Below, piece by piece: positions 46,323 through 54,763 of a DNA stretch of 64,000 nucleotides. The position numbers and the translations under genes were made by a program. The notes under the pieces were generated by a model that worked only from the letters and a program-made list of their open reading frames with translations, did no database searches and was not told the DNA's origin. Origin of the DNA: Sphingomonas sp. PP-CE-3G-477 (lineage in GTDB: Bacteria > Pseudomonadota > Alphaproteobacteria > Sphingomonadales > Sphingomonadaceae); the NCBI RefSeq assembly GCF_003050745.1, contig NZ_QAOF01000001.1, positions 248,001 through 312,000 of the forward strand, given 5' to 3'. How positions within the stretch are numbered: the first letter of the stretch is position 1; each line of letters begins with the position of its first letter.

Positions 46323-47176
46323 GCGGTCACCGCATCGCGTGGATGCTGCCACGCCACGACCATCTGCGTCTGCTCGCCGAGGCCGTCGATCGCCAGATGC
46401 ATGGTGTCACCGGCCTTCAGGAAGATCGACGCGGGTTTCTTGCCCTCGCCGACACCGGGCGGGGTGCCGGTGATGAGCAGATCGCCGGGCTCCAGCGTGA
46501 CGTATTCGCTGACGTACGAAATCAGTTCGTCGATCGCGAAGATCATCGTCTTGGTGTTGCCGGTCTGCATCCGCTCGCCATTGACGTCGAGCGCCATGGC
46601 CAGGTCTTGCGGATCGCCGATCTCGTCGGGTGTCACCAGCCACGGGCCGGTCGGGCAGAAGGTGTCGTGCCCCTTGCCCTTGGACCATTGCGAGCCGCGC
46701 TGCTTCTGGTTGAAGCGCTCCGATACGTCGTTGACCAGAACGTAGCCGGCGACATGATCCATCGCATCGGCCTTGTCGACGTAGCGGCAGGTCTTGCCGA
46801 TCACGACCCCCAGTTCGACCTCCCAGTCGCTATGCGTCGAGCCCTTCGGCAGCATCACCGGATCGTTCGGACCGGACAGGCTCGACAGCGGCTTCATGAA
46901 CATCATCGGTTCGGTCGGGATCGGCAGGCCCGATTCGATCGCGTGATCGCGGTAGTTGAGGCCGATCGCGACGATCTTGCCGACCCCCGCAACAGGCACG
47001 CCGTAGCGCGGCGCGTTCTCGACCAGGGGCAGCGTGGCGGGGTCGATATCGGCAAGGCCGGCGATCGCGTCGACGGTCAGGTCGGGGATCACCGCCGACA
47101 GGTCGCGGATGCGGCCGTCTGCGTCGATCATTCCCGGTTTTTCGGCACCCTTTGGGCCGTGGCGGCAGAGCTTCAT
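46319..47176 (-). CDS. FAH-family L-2,4-diketo-3-deoxyrhamnonate hydrolase (LRA6)
   Basis: This 285-residue fumarylacetoacetate-hydrolase-fold enzyme shows IGLNYRDHAIES, the metal-ligand Glu residues in SDWEVELGVVIG, Asp in VNDVSER, KGHDTFCPTGPWLV and ITGTPPGVG. In this operon it should cleave 2,4-diketo-3-deoxy-L-rhamnonate to pyruvate and L-lactate, as shown for LRA6 of Sphingomonas. The same family handles the L-fucose homologue, so the sugar assignment rests on RhmD and RhaT. It overlaps the SDR gene by ATGA and starts nine bases after rhmD. Confidence 0.9.
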   Translation of the reverse strand: MKLCRHGPKGAEKPGMIDADGRIRDLSAVIPDLTVDAIAGLADIDPATLPLVENAPRYGVPVAGVGKIVAIGLNYRDHAIESGLPIPTEPMMFMKPLSSLSGPNDPVMLPKGSTHSDWEVELGVVIGKTCRYVDKADAMDHVAGYVLVNDVSERFNQKQRGSQWSKGKGHDTFCPTGPWLVTPDEIGDPQDLAMALDVNGERMQTGNTKTMIFAIDELISYVSEYVTLEPGDLLITGTPPGVGEGKKPASIFLKAGDTMHLAIDGLGEQTQMVVAWQHPRDAVTA

Positions 47177-47185
47177 GACATATCC

Positions 47186-48370
47186 TCAGTGCGTGTAGGG
47201 GCGGTGGAGCGGAATGTCGGGGTTCAGCGCGACGCCGAAGCCCGGCTTGTCGAGCGCGCTGGCCTTGATCCGGCCATTGATCGGCACCGGTTCGCCGAGC
47301 AGTTGCGGCGCGAACATCGGGACGACCTCGGTAGGGCCGGGATGCATCATCAGAAACTCCGCGAACGGCGAATTGTGGCGCGTGATGACGAAGTGATAGC
47401 TGTAGACCGACGAGCCGTGCGGCACGACCATCTTGCCGCGCGCATCGGCCATCGCGCTGATCTTGAGCAGTTCGGTGATCCCGCCGCACCAGCCGACATC
47501 GGGCTGGATGATGTCGCAGCACTCCATCTCCATCAGCATGCGGAAACCCCAGCGGGTCGCCTCATGCTCGCCGGTCGTCACCAGCATGCCCTTGGGGACG
47601 TTGCGCTTGAGTTCGGCATAGCCCCAGTAGTCGTCGGGGCTGATCGCCTCCTCGATCCATTTCAGGCCGTGCTCGTGACAGGCGATGGCGAGGCGCGTGG
47701 CGTAATCGACGTCGAGCGCCATCCAGCAATCGTACATCAGCCAGAAGTCGGGTCCGCATTTCGCGCGCATGTCGGCGAGCAGTTCGACGTTCTTGTGGAG
47801 GCCCTCCAGCCCTTCGGCGGGTCCGTGATGCAGCGGCAGCTTGCCACCGATGAACCCCAGTTCCTTGGCGATATCGGGTCGCGCGCCGGTCGCGTAGAAT
47901 TGCAGTTCGTCGCGGACCGGGCCGCCGAGCAACTGGTGGACGGGCTCGTCGCGCAGCTTGCCTATCAGGTCCCACAGCGCGAGGTCGACCCCGGAAATGG
48001 CGTTGATGACCAGCCCCTTGCGGCCGTAATATTGCGTCGAGAAATACATCTGGTCCCAGATCTTCTCGGTCTCGGCGGGGTTTCGTCCTTCCAGGAAGCG
48101 CGCGAGATGCTTCTCGACGATGTAGCAGGCGGGCTCGCCGCCGGTCGTCACTGCGAAGCCGATCGTGCCGTCCTCCGCCTCGATCTCGACGACCAACGTG
48201 CCGAGCACGTTGATCCCGAAACTCTGCCGCGACTGGCGATATTCGGGATAGCGCGCCATCGGCGTGGCGATGTGGTCGTCGATCCAGTGGCCGGCGCCCT
48301 GATCGTGATAATCCGCGCCGCCACCACGCACGGTGAAAGCGCGAACATGCTTGATGCGGGACAGACCCAT
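47186..48370 (-). CDS. rhmD: L-rhamnonate dehydratase
   Basis: This 394-residue enolase-superfamily enzyme removes water from L-rhamnonate to give 2-keto-3-deoxy-L-rhamnonate. It follows E. coli RhmD closely from memory, with blocks [75 protein letters not shown] and [11 protein letters not shown]; the last contains the expected catalytic His. Metal ligands are Asp in MYDCW, Glu in WIEEAIS and Glu in TGEHE. It is the first gene of the leftward operon and is divergent from the IclR gene, so it lies behind the regulated promoter. Confidence 0.96.
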   Translation of the reverse strand: MGLSRIKHVRAFTVRGGGADYHDQGAGHWIDDHIATPMARYPEYRQSRQSFGINVLGTLVVEIEAEDGTIGFAVTTGGEPACYIVEKHLARFLEGRNPAETEKIWDQMYFSTQYYGRKGLVINAISGVDLALWDLIGKLRDEPVHQLLGGPVRDELQFYATGARPDIAKELGFIGGKLPLHHGPAEGLEGLHKNVELLADMRAKCGPDFWLMYDCWMALDVDYATRLAIACHEHGLKWIEEAISPDDYWGYAELKRNVPKGMLVTTGEHEATRWGFRMLMEMECCDIIQPDVGWCGGITELLKISAMADARGKMVVPHGSSVYSYHFVITRHNSPFAEFLMMHPGPTEVVPMFAPQLLGEPVPINGRIKASALDKPGFGVALNPDIPLHRPYTH

Positions 48371-48497
48371 GCGGTTCCTCTCTTTCCTGCTTTCGCGAAA
48401 AGGCAGATACGTCGTTCCATCATGCGGTACGAGTTTTCACTCGAATGCTTGCCAGCCGCTGCGCTATCTTCCATATTATGGGAATGGATGTTATTAA
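48371..48497. promoter_or_regulatory. Divergent rhmD / iclR control region
   Basis: The 127-base divergent gap contains CCATA-T-TATGG (48471-48481), a perfect palindrome 17 bases before the iclR start. A weaker GTTCC-N7-GGTAC arm pair lies at about 48414-48430, nearer rhmD. IclR proteins often bind such sites and repress their own gene while controlling the divergent operon. The match to this IclR protein is inference. Confidence 0.5.
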
Positions 48498-49313
48498 ATG
48501 AGAAATGATCCGTCAAATGCTTCTTCGCAGCAGGCGCAACCGGATGCTGCTGCTCGGGCCTCGTCCGGAAGCCAGACATTGTTGCGCGGCCTCGACGTGA
48601 TCGAGGCGGTGGTCGATGGTCCGGTGACGTTGGCGGACCTCGCGAGCCGGCTCGGGCTGACGCGATCGACCGCGCACCGGCTGGCGACCGCGCTGATCGA
48701 GCGCCGCTACATCACCTTCACGCCGCGTCTCGGATATCTGTCGGGGCCCAAGCTGCTCGAGCTGGGCTTCGCCGCACAACGCCAGACCGATATCGTCCAG
48801 GTCGCGCGCCCGCATCTCGAAAGTCTCGCCGCGTCGACCGAGGACACCGTGCATATCGGCGTGCGCGACCGCGACCGCGCGCTCTACCTCGACAAGATTC
48901 CGGGACGCCGCCGGGTCGAGATCAGCAGCCGGGTGGGGGACCGCCAGCCGCTGACCGCGACCGGGCTCGGCAAGGCGCTGTTGCTCGACGACGCGCCGGA
49001 AGGCTGGGCGGCAATGGTAGCGGAGGATCGCGGCAGCGGCGCGCGACCGATCGATTTCCCGACCTGGCAGGCGCGGATGCAGGGCTATGTCGCGGGTGGC
49101 CATGCCTATGACCTCGAGGAGAACGAAGATCTGATCCGCTGCGTCGCGGCGCCGGTACGCGACGCGAGCGGCCGGATCGTCGGCGCGATCAGCGTGTCCA
49201 GCGCGGCGCAATATATGGACGACGAGCGGATGGCGGGGCTGACCGACGAGGTGCGTGGAACCGCACAGGCGATCAGCCTCGACCTCGGCTGGTCCGAACC
49301 CGAACCCAGATAA
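48498..49313 (+). CDS. IclR-family regulator of L-rhamnose catabolism
   Basis: This 271-residue regulator has a winged-helix domain (about 25-88, with GLDVIEAVVDGPVTLADLA and GLTRSTAHRLATAL) and an IclR effector domain (about 100-265, with VHIGVRDRDRALYLDKI, LTATGLGKALL and CVAAPVRDASGRIVGAIS). The first 25 residues are low-complexity and Gln/Ala-rich. GGGAATGG precedes the ATG. It is divergent from rhmD and followed by L-rhamnose dehydrogenase after 12 bases, so it very likely controls both halves of the rhamnose regulon. The effector is probably a pathway acid such as rhamnonate, but I cannot see this directly. Confidence 0.9.
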   Translation: MRNDPSNASSQQAQPDAAARASSGSQTLLRGLDVIEAVVDGPVTLADLASRLGLTRSTAHRLATALIERRYITFTPRLGYLSGPKLLELGFAAQRQTDIVQVARPHLESLAASTEDTVHIGVRDRDRALYLDKIPGRRRVEISSRVGDRQPLTATGLGKALLLDDAPEGWAAMVAEDRGSGARPIDFPTWQARMQGYVAGGHAYDLEENEDLIRCVAAPVRDASGRIVGAISVSSAAQYMDDERMAGLTDEVRGTAQAISLDLGWSEPEPR

Positions 49314-49325
49314 GGACGGAACGCG

Positions 49326-50090
49326 ATGGGATTGCTCGACGGCAAGACGCTATTGGTGACGGGGGCATCGGCGGGGATCGGTCGCGCGGTCGCGATCGGC
49401 GCGGCGCGACACGGCGCCGACGTCGTGATCAATTTCGCGCGCGACGAGGCAGGGGCCGCGGGGGCGGTGGCCGAGATCGAAGCGCTGGGCCAGCGCGCGA
49501 TCGCGGTACAGGGCGATGTCGCGGATCCTGCGACCGCCAGGGATTTCATCGCGCGCGCGGTCGATGCGTTCGGAAAGGTCGACGTGTTCGTCAACAACGC
49601 CGGAATCTGTCCGTTCCACGCGTTTCTGGACATGCCGGTCGAGACGTTCGAGCGGACGATGCGCGTCAATCTGCACGGTGCGTATTTCATGGTCCAGGCG
49701 GCGGCGAACCAGATGGTGGCGCAGGGGCAGGGCGGCGCGATCGTCGCGGTGTCGTCGATTTCGGCGCTGGTCGGCGGCGAATACCAGACGCATTACACAC
49801 CTACCAAGGCCGGCCTGCATTCGCTCATGCAGTCGACCGCGATCGCGCTGGGGCGGTACGGTATCCGTTGTAACTCGGTTCTTCCGGGCACCATTCTGAC
49901 CGACATCAACAAGGAGGATCTGGCCGACGCGGACAAGCGTGCGCGGATGGCCGCCCGCGTCCCGCTCGGCCGGTTGGGCGAGCCCGACGATCTGGTCGGT
50001 CCGGTCGTGTTCCTCGCGTCGGATCTCGCACGCTACGTCACCGGTGCATCGTTGCTGGTCGACGGCGGCGCGTTCGTGAACCTTCAATAG
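49326..50090 (+). CDS. L-rhamnose 1-dehydrogenase (LRA1-type SDR)
   Basis: This 254-residue SDR oxidises L-rhamnose to L-rhamnono-1,4-lactone. The NAD(P) loop is [11 protein letters not shown] and the catalytic residues lie in [22 protein letters not shown]. The stretch [15 protein letters not shown], the [13 protein letters not shown] block and the C-terminus ending DGGAFVNLQ agree strongly with characterised bacterial L-rhamnose dehydrogenases (Azotobacter, Sphingomonas) as I recall them. AAGGACGGAACGCG precedes the ATG. It is followed by lactate dehydrogenase after two bases, which puts the first and last redox steps of the route in one transcript. Confidence 0.92.
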   Translation: MGLLDGKTLLVTGASAGIGRAVAIGAARHGADVVINFARDEAGAAGAVAEIEALGQRAIAVQGDVADPATARDFIARAVDAFGKVDVFVNNAGICPFHAFLDMPVETFERTMRVNLHGAYFMVQAAANQMVAQGQGGAIVAVSSISALVGGEYQTHYTPTKAGLHSLMQSTAIALGRYGIRCNSVLPGTILTDINKEDLADADKRARMAARVPLGRLGEPDDLVGPVVFLASDLARYVTGASLLVDGGAFVNLQ

Positions 50091-50092
50091 CG

Positions 50093-51238
50093 ATGGGTCA
50101 GGCCGCTTCCACGCTGGATTTTCGCGAACGGGCGCGGCGACGCCTGCCGCATTTCCTGTTCGAATATATCGATGGCGGTTCCTATGCCGAGACGACGCTG
50201 CGCCGAAACGCCGCGGATCTCGAAAAGGTCATGTTGCGACAGCGTGTGTTGCGCGACATCGGCACGATCGATCCGTCCGCGACGCTGTTTGGCCAGCGGA
50301 TGGCGCTGCCGCTCGCTCTCGCGCCGATCGGGCTGGCGGGGATGAACGCGCGCCGCGGTGAAGTGCAGGCGGCGCGTGCAGCCGCCACGGCGGGTGTGCC
50401 GTTCTGCCTGTCGACCGTATCCGCCTGCCCGATCGACGAAGTCGCGCGCGCCAGCGAACGGCCGTTCTGGTTCCAGCTCTACATGATCCGCGACCGCGGT
50501 TTCATGAAGGATCTCATCCAGCAGGCGAAGGCGGCGAGGTGTTCGGCGTTGGTGTTCACCGTCGACATGCCGGTGCCGGGATCGCGCTATCGCGACTATC
50601 GATCGGGGCTGGCCGGATCGGCGGGCAGGGCCGGCGCGCTGCGTCGGATGTGGCAGGCGGCGAGGCGACCGCATTGGGCGTGGGACGTCGGCGTCCGCGG
50701 TCGTCCGCATCAACTGGGCAACATCGCCCCGCTGCTCGGCGACAGCACGGGGCTGGAGGATTTCTTCGCGTGGATGCGGGGTAATTTCGATCCGACCGTG
50801 ACGTGGCGCGATCTCGATTTCATCCGCCAGAACTGGGATGGGCCGCTCATTATCAAGGGCATTCTCGACGCGGACGACGCACGCGAGGCCGCCGAACTGG
50901 GCGCGGACGGTATCGTCGTCTCCAATCACGGCGGTCGCCAGCTCGACGGCGTGCCATCGACCGCGATGGCGCTGCCGCCGATCGCGGCGGCGGTCGGGGA
51001 TCGGCTGGCCGTAATGGTCGACGGCGGCGTACGGACCGGGCTTGACGTGGTGCGGATGCTTGCGCTCGGTGCCAGGGGCGTGATGCTCGGGCGAGCCTGG
51101 GCGTTCGCCTTGGCTGCGGACGGCGAAGCCGGCGTCGCGCGGATGCTGGCGCTGGTCGAAGCGGAGATGCGGGTCGCTATGGCCCTGACCGGCTGCACCG
51201 ATCTGACCAAGATCACGCCCGACATCCTGGTTCGCTAG
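50093..51238 (+). CDS. lldD: FMN-dependent L-lactate dehydrogenase
   Basis: This 381-residue alpha-hydroxy-acid oxidising flavoprotein oxidises L-lactate to pyruvate, passing electrons to the quinone pool. Motifs present are [13 protein letters not shown] at the N-terminus, [59 protein letters not shown], the active-site [10 protein letters not shown] (catalytic His and substrate-binding Arg) and [11 protein letters not shown]. It starts two bases after the rhamnose dehydrogenase stop, so it is clearly in that operon. Because the diketo rhamnose route ends in pyruvate plus L-lactate, it would complete rhamnose breakdown. Mandelate or glycolate oxidase activity is a lesser possibility. Confidence 0.93.
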   Translation: MGQAASTLDFRERARRRLPHFLFEYIDGGSYAETTLRRNAADLEKVMLRQRVLRDIGTIDPSATLFGQRMALPLALAPIGLAGMNARRGEVQAARAAATAGVPFCLSTVSACPIDEVARASERPFWFQLYMIRDRGFMKDLIQQAKAARCSALVFTVDMPVPGSRYRDYRSGLAGSAGRAGALRRMWQAARRPHWAWDVGVRGRPHQLGNIAPLLGDSTGLEDFFAWMRGNFDPTVTWRDLDFIRQNWDGPLIIKGILDADDAREAAELGADGIVVSNHGGRQLDGVPSTAMALPPIAAAVGDRLAVMVDGGVRTGLDVVRMLALGARGVMLGRAWAFALAADGEAGVARMLALVEAEMRVAMALTGCTDLTKITPDILVR

Positions 51239-51543
51239 TCGCGTCGCACAGGTAGCGGCCACCCATCGCCCCCTATCTACGCGCATGCGATGCCGCGGCG
51301 GTATCGGACCGCGCCGCTCAATCAGCCGAAGCGGTGATGGAATTTCGCCTATTTCCTCGACTCGTCGTACCGGCTTGACTCCGTAAATCTCACAAGATAG
51401 ATATCAATCTCAATATACGGGATTTAGTGGTAAAGCGATGATATCGCTACCATCGGATTGCGACAGAGCGGGCTACCCGCCGGGACAATGGGACGACAAC
51501 GACACCGGTCGCGCTGCGCCGGGCGTTTTAGGGGAGGATTGCG
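51239..51543 (+). promoter_or_regulatory. Upstream region of the TBDR gene with a long palindrome
   Basis: This 305-base gap follows lldD. At 51395-51410 lies AGAT-A-GATATC-A-ATCT, a 16-base palindrome with 14 paired positions, followed by an AT-rich stretch to about 51430. It lies about 135 bases before the TBDR start, which has GGGGAGG as ribosome site. I read the site as a candidate operator. The rest of the gap shows no gene. Confidence 0.45.
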
Positions 51544-54500
51544 ATGCATTTGACTATTGCCCGCCGCCGGCTGCTTGGTGGTACCGTTCTCTCGGCGCTC
51601 GCCGGAATCATGCTTTCCGCACCCGCGAGCGCCCAGACGGCGCCGCAACCAGGCGCCGGCGACCCTGCCCCCCCGGTCTCCCAGTCCGCGGACGCGGTTC
51701 CCGCTGCCGCGGCGGATCTGCCGCAAACAGGCGCGGCAAACGCGGGCAATGAAGACATCGTCGTGACCGGCTCGCGCATCGCCCGCAACGGCTTCGATGC
51801 GTCGACCCCCGTCAGCGTCGTCGGTGCCGAGGACATTAAGCTGTCAGGCAACGTGAACATCGAAAAGACGTTGTCGCAGATCCCGCAAGCGGTCGGCTCG
51901 CAACTCGGCAGCGCCACCTCGAACACCGTTCCGGGCGGTTTTGCCGACGTCAATCTGCGCGGCTTCGGTTCGCAGCGGAACCTGGTTCTGGTCAACGGTC
52001 GCCGTTTCGCGATCTACGGGCCGGAACAGGTGGTCGATCTGAACACGATCCCGTCGACGCTGGTGCAGCGTACCGAAATCGTCACCGGGGGTTCGTCCGC
52101 GGTCTACGGTTCGGACGCCATAACCGGTGTCGTCAACTTCATCATCCGCGACGATTTCGAAGGCGTCGAAGCGCGCGCACAGCTCAACATGGACCGCGCG
52201 ACCGGCACTCCGGTGTACAACGCGGATCTGACGCTGGGCGGCAACTTTGCGGAGAACCGCGGCAACCTCGTGGTATCGGGCAACTACCTCAAGCGCGGCG
52301 CGATCACGCGCGGCGATCGCGGCAGCTTCGCGTTCGATTCACTCAATGACGGTTGCGTCGTCCGCGGTACGAGCAGTCCGGATCGCGCCGGCACACCCTT
52401 CACGTCGGTCGGCACGAACGGCTGCGTTGCTGCGGGCGGCGAACTCGGGTTCGTTCGCGGTGGCAGCGGCGACATTCCCAATGGCCGCTTCTCCGGCATA
52501 CCGGCGGCAGGCGGCTCCAATGCAGCGCTGAACGCCGCTTATGCCGCCGCCGGCCTCGGCACGCTGGGTTCGCGCGGGTTCACCTTCAACGGTGGCGGCA
52601 CCGCCGCGCGCCCGGCGCTCACCCCGCAGGACGATTTCAATCTGGGGCCGGACAACTACCTGATCCAGCCGCAGGAACGGTGGATGATCAACAGCTTCGG
52701 TCATTACGACTTCAACGATCATATCACCGGCTATACCGAGCTTCACTACAGCAACAACGAGGTGAACGCGCGACTGGCGCCCACCAACGTCGGCGTGCCG
52801 ACGCTGTTCAACGTCAACAACCCCTATCTTACGCCCGCACTGCAGGGCGTCCTCCAGCAACTCGATCTCGCCGAGACGGGCACGACCACCGTGACCAGCG
52901 GCACGGCGACGCGCACGACAACGCGCGGCGACGGGTTGGCGGTACTGACCGCGGGCCGCCGCTATTCGGAGGTCGGCCCCCGCCTCGCCAGCGAACGACG
53001 CAACGTCTTCCGCGGTGCATGGGGCCTGCGCGGCGATCTCGGCAGCGTCTCCGACACCGTCCTGACCGACCTGAAGTACGACGTCTATTACACCTACGCG
53101 CGCAGCGAGGACACGTTGCTGCTTCAGAACGCGATCTCGCGCAGCCGCCTTCAGGCCAGCCTGTTGTCGGCCGGCGGCGCGGCGCCAGTCTGCAACATCT
53201 TCGGCGCCAACGTCTCCGAGGCGTGTGCGTCGGCGATCCGCATCGGCGCGACCAATTCGACGGTCGCCACGCAGCAGGTCGCGCAGGGCAATCTGACCGG
53301 CACCTTGTTCAAGCTGCCGGCGGGCCCGGTCGGATTTTCCTATGGCTATGAATGGCGCAAGACGAGCGCACAGTTCACGCCGGATTCGTTCCTGTCGTCG
53401 GGCGATGTCGCAGGCTTCAACCCCGGCCTGCCGACGCGCGGTTCGACCACCGTCAAGGAGGTGTTCGGCGAAGTCCGCGTACCGCTGATCCACAACACGC
53501 CGTTCATCGAAAGCCTCGTCGCCAATGGCGCGTTCCGGTATTCGAAGTACAACCTGGCGGGTGTGGGCGGGCAGTGGACTTATCTCGGCGGCGCCGACTG
53601 GCGGGTGAACCGCGATATCGCCTTCCGCGGCCAGTATCAGCGCGCGATCCGTGCGCCGAGCGTCGCCGAACTGTTCGGTGGCACGACGCGCGTCGTCGGG
53701 GCTGCGACCGATCCCTGTTCGAACCGCGGCGCGGTGGCGCAGCAGACCGCGGCGGTCCGCGCGATCTGTGCCGCGACCGGCGTTCCCGCCGCGCAGATCT
53801 TCACGGGAAGCGTGCAGCCCAACAACATCATTCCAGCCGATTTCGGTGGGAACGCAAACCTGGGCGCGGAGAAATCGGACACCTACACGCTCGGGGTCGT
53901 CGTCACGCCCGCCGCGATGCCGCGGCTGTTCCTCAGCGTCGATTACTTCAACGTCGGACTGAAGGGCGCGATCTCGTCGCTCGGTGGTGGCCTGCAGAAC
54001 ACGCTCAACCTGTGTTACAACGTCATCCAGGACGCGAGCAGCGAGTTCTGCCGGGCGATTAGGCGCAACCCGTCCTCGGGTGAGATCAACGATCCGTTCG
54101 TGGCGCAGGTGCTCAACGCGAACACCGGCGAACTGAAGACGTCGGGTATCGATTTCGCCGCGCGCTACGCCTTCAACCTTGGCTTTGGCCTGCCGGGCCT
54201 GGGGACCAGCAGCCGTGTCGAGATCGGCACCAACTATACCTGGCTCGCACAGTTCGACTCGGTCCCCGTCGCGGCCTTGCCCGCACTCGAAAACAAGTGC
54301 GCCGGATCGTTCGGCACCACGTGCGGGCAACCGCTGCCGCGGTGGCGCGGTACGTCGCGCGTGACGTGGACGACCGGCGATTTCGGCCTGTCGCTGCGGC
54401 ATCGCTATATCGGCCCGGTGACCAACGATCGCTTCGTCGTGCCGCTGCGACAGGGATCGGCGTCGACGCCGACGCTCGACAGCCTTGTCTATCCAAAGCT

Positions 54501-54693
54501 CGGGGCCGAGAATTACTTCGACCTGTCCTTCACGGCCGCGCTCCTAAAGAACATCGAACTGTTCGGCGGCGCGAACAACCTGTTCAACAACAAGCCCCCG
54601 ATCACGACGCAGGGGCCGAACGCCAACACCTTCTCGTCGACCTACGACGTGCTCGGTACCGAGTTCTTCCTCGGTGCTTCGCTCAAGTTCTAG
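51544..54693 (+). CDS. SusC-like TonB-dependent receptor
   Basis: The product is 1049 residues. The signal peptide MHLTIARRRLLGGTVLSALAGIMLSAPASAQ contains an Arg run but functions as a Sec-type leader for an outer-membrane protein. After a Pro/Ala/Gln-rich linker the signature DIVVTGSRIARNG appears, then plug motifs LRGFGSQRNLVLVNGRRF and GGSSAVYGSDAITGVVNFII. The C-terminus is LGASLKF. It is the receptor for the rhamnose and cell-wall region: upstream are the rhamnose genes, and downstream GH28 and GH10. A strong terminator separates it from GH28. A rhamnogalacturonan or xylan oligosaccharide is the probable cargo, from context only. Confidence 0.92.
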   Translation: MHLTIARRRLLGGTVLSALAGIMLSAPASAQTAPQPGAGDPAPPVSQSADAVPAAAADLPQTGAANAGNEDIVVTGSRIARNGFDASTPVSVVGAEDIKLSGNVNIEKTLSQIPQAVGSQLGSATSNTVPGGFADVNLRGFGSQRNLVLVNGRRFAIYGPEQVVDLNTIPSTLVQRTEIVTGGSSAVYGSDAITGVVNFIIRDDFEGVEARAQLNMDRATGTPVYNADLTLGGNFAENRGNLVVSGNYLKRGAITRGDRGSFAFDSLNDGCVVRGTSSPDRAGTPFTSVGTNGCVAAGGELGFVRGGSGDIPNGRFSGIPAAGGSNAALNAAYAAAGLGTLGSRGFTFNGGGTAARPALTPQDDFNLGPDNYLIQPQERWMINSFGHYDFNDHITGYTELHYSNNEVNARLAPTNVGVPTLFNVNNPYLTPALQGVLQQLDLAETGTTTVTSGTATRTTTRGDGLAVLTAGRRYSEVGPRLASERRNVFRGAWGLRGDLGSVSDTVLTDLKYDVYYTYARSEDTLLLQNAISRSRLQASLLSAGGAAPVCNIFGANVSEACASAIRIGATNSTVATQQVAQGNLTGTLFKLPAGPVGFSYGYEWRKTSAQFTPDSFLSSGDVAGFNPGLPTRGSTTVKEVFGEVRVPLIHNTPFIESLVANGAFRYSKYNLAGVGGQWTYLGGADWRVNRDIAFRGQYQRAIRAPSVAELFGGTTRVVGAATDPCSNRGAVAQQTAAVRAICAATGVPAAQIFTGSVQPNNIIPADFGGNANLGAEKSDTYTLGVVVTPAAMPRLFLSVDYFNVGLKGAISSLGGGLQNTLNLCYNVIQDASSEFCRAIRRNPSSGEINDPFVAQVLNANTGELKTSGIDFAARYAFNLGFGLPGLGTSSRVEIGTNYTWLAQFDSVPVAALPALENKCAGSFGTTCGQPLPRWRGTSRVTWTTGDFGLSLRHRYIGPVTNDRFVVPLRQGSASTPTLDSLVYPKLGAENYFDLSFTAALLKNIELFGGANNLFNNKPPITTQGPNANTFSSTYDVLGTEFFLGASLKF

Positions 54694-54707
54694 ATGTCCC
54701 CTCCTGA

Positions 54708-54743
54708 GAGGCGCAGGTCTCGTACCTGCGCCTCCTTTTTCTC
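54708..54743 (+). terminator. Rho-independent terminator between TBDR and GH28 genes
   Basis: GAGGCGCAGGT, five-base loop, ACCTGCGCCTC, then CTTTTTCTC: a perfect 11-pair stem with a T-run, 14 bases after the TBDR stop and 20 bases before the GH28 start. Read-through would give much less GH28 than TBDR message, unless GH28 has its own promoter, for which there is almost no room. Confidence 0.92.
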
Positions 54744-54763
54744 AGTTTTCCGGGAAGAGCCCT

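Noticed and set aside
45561..47176. L-fucose rather than L-rhamnose pathway
   Set aside because: The SDR, lactonase and hydrolase families serve both sugars and GH29 releases fucose nearby, but RhmD, RhaT and the LRA1-type dehydrogenase point to rhamnose.
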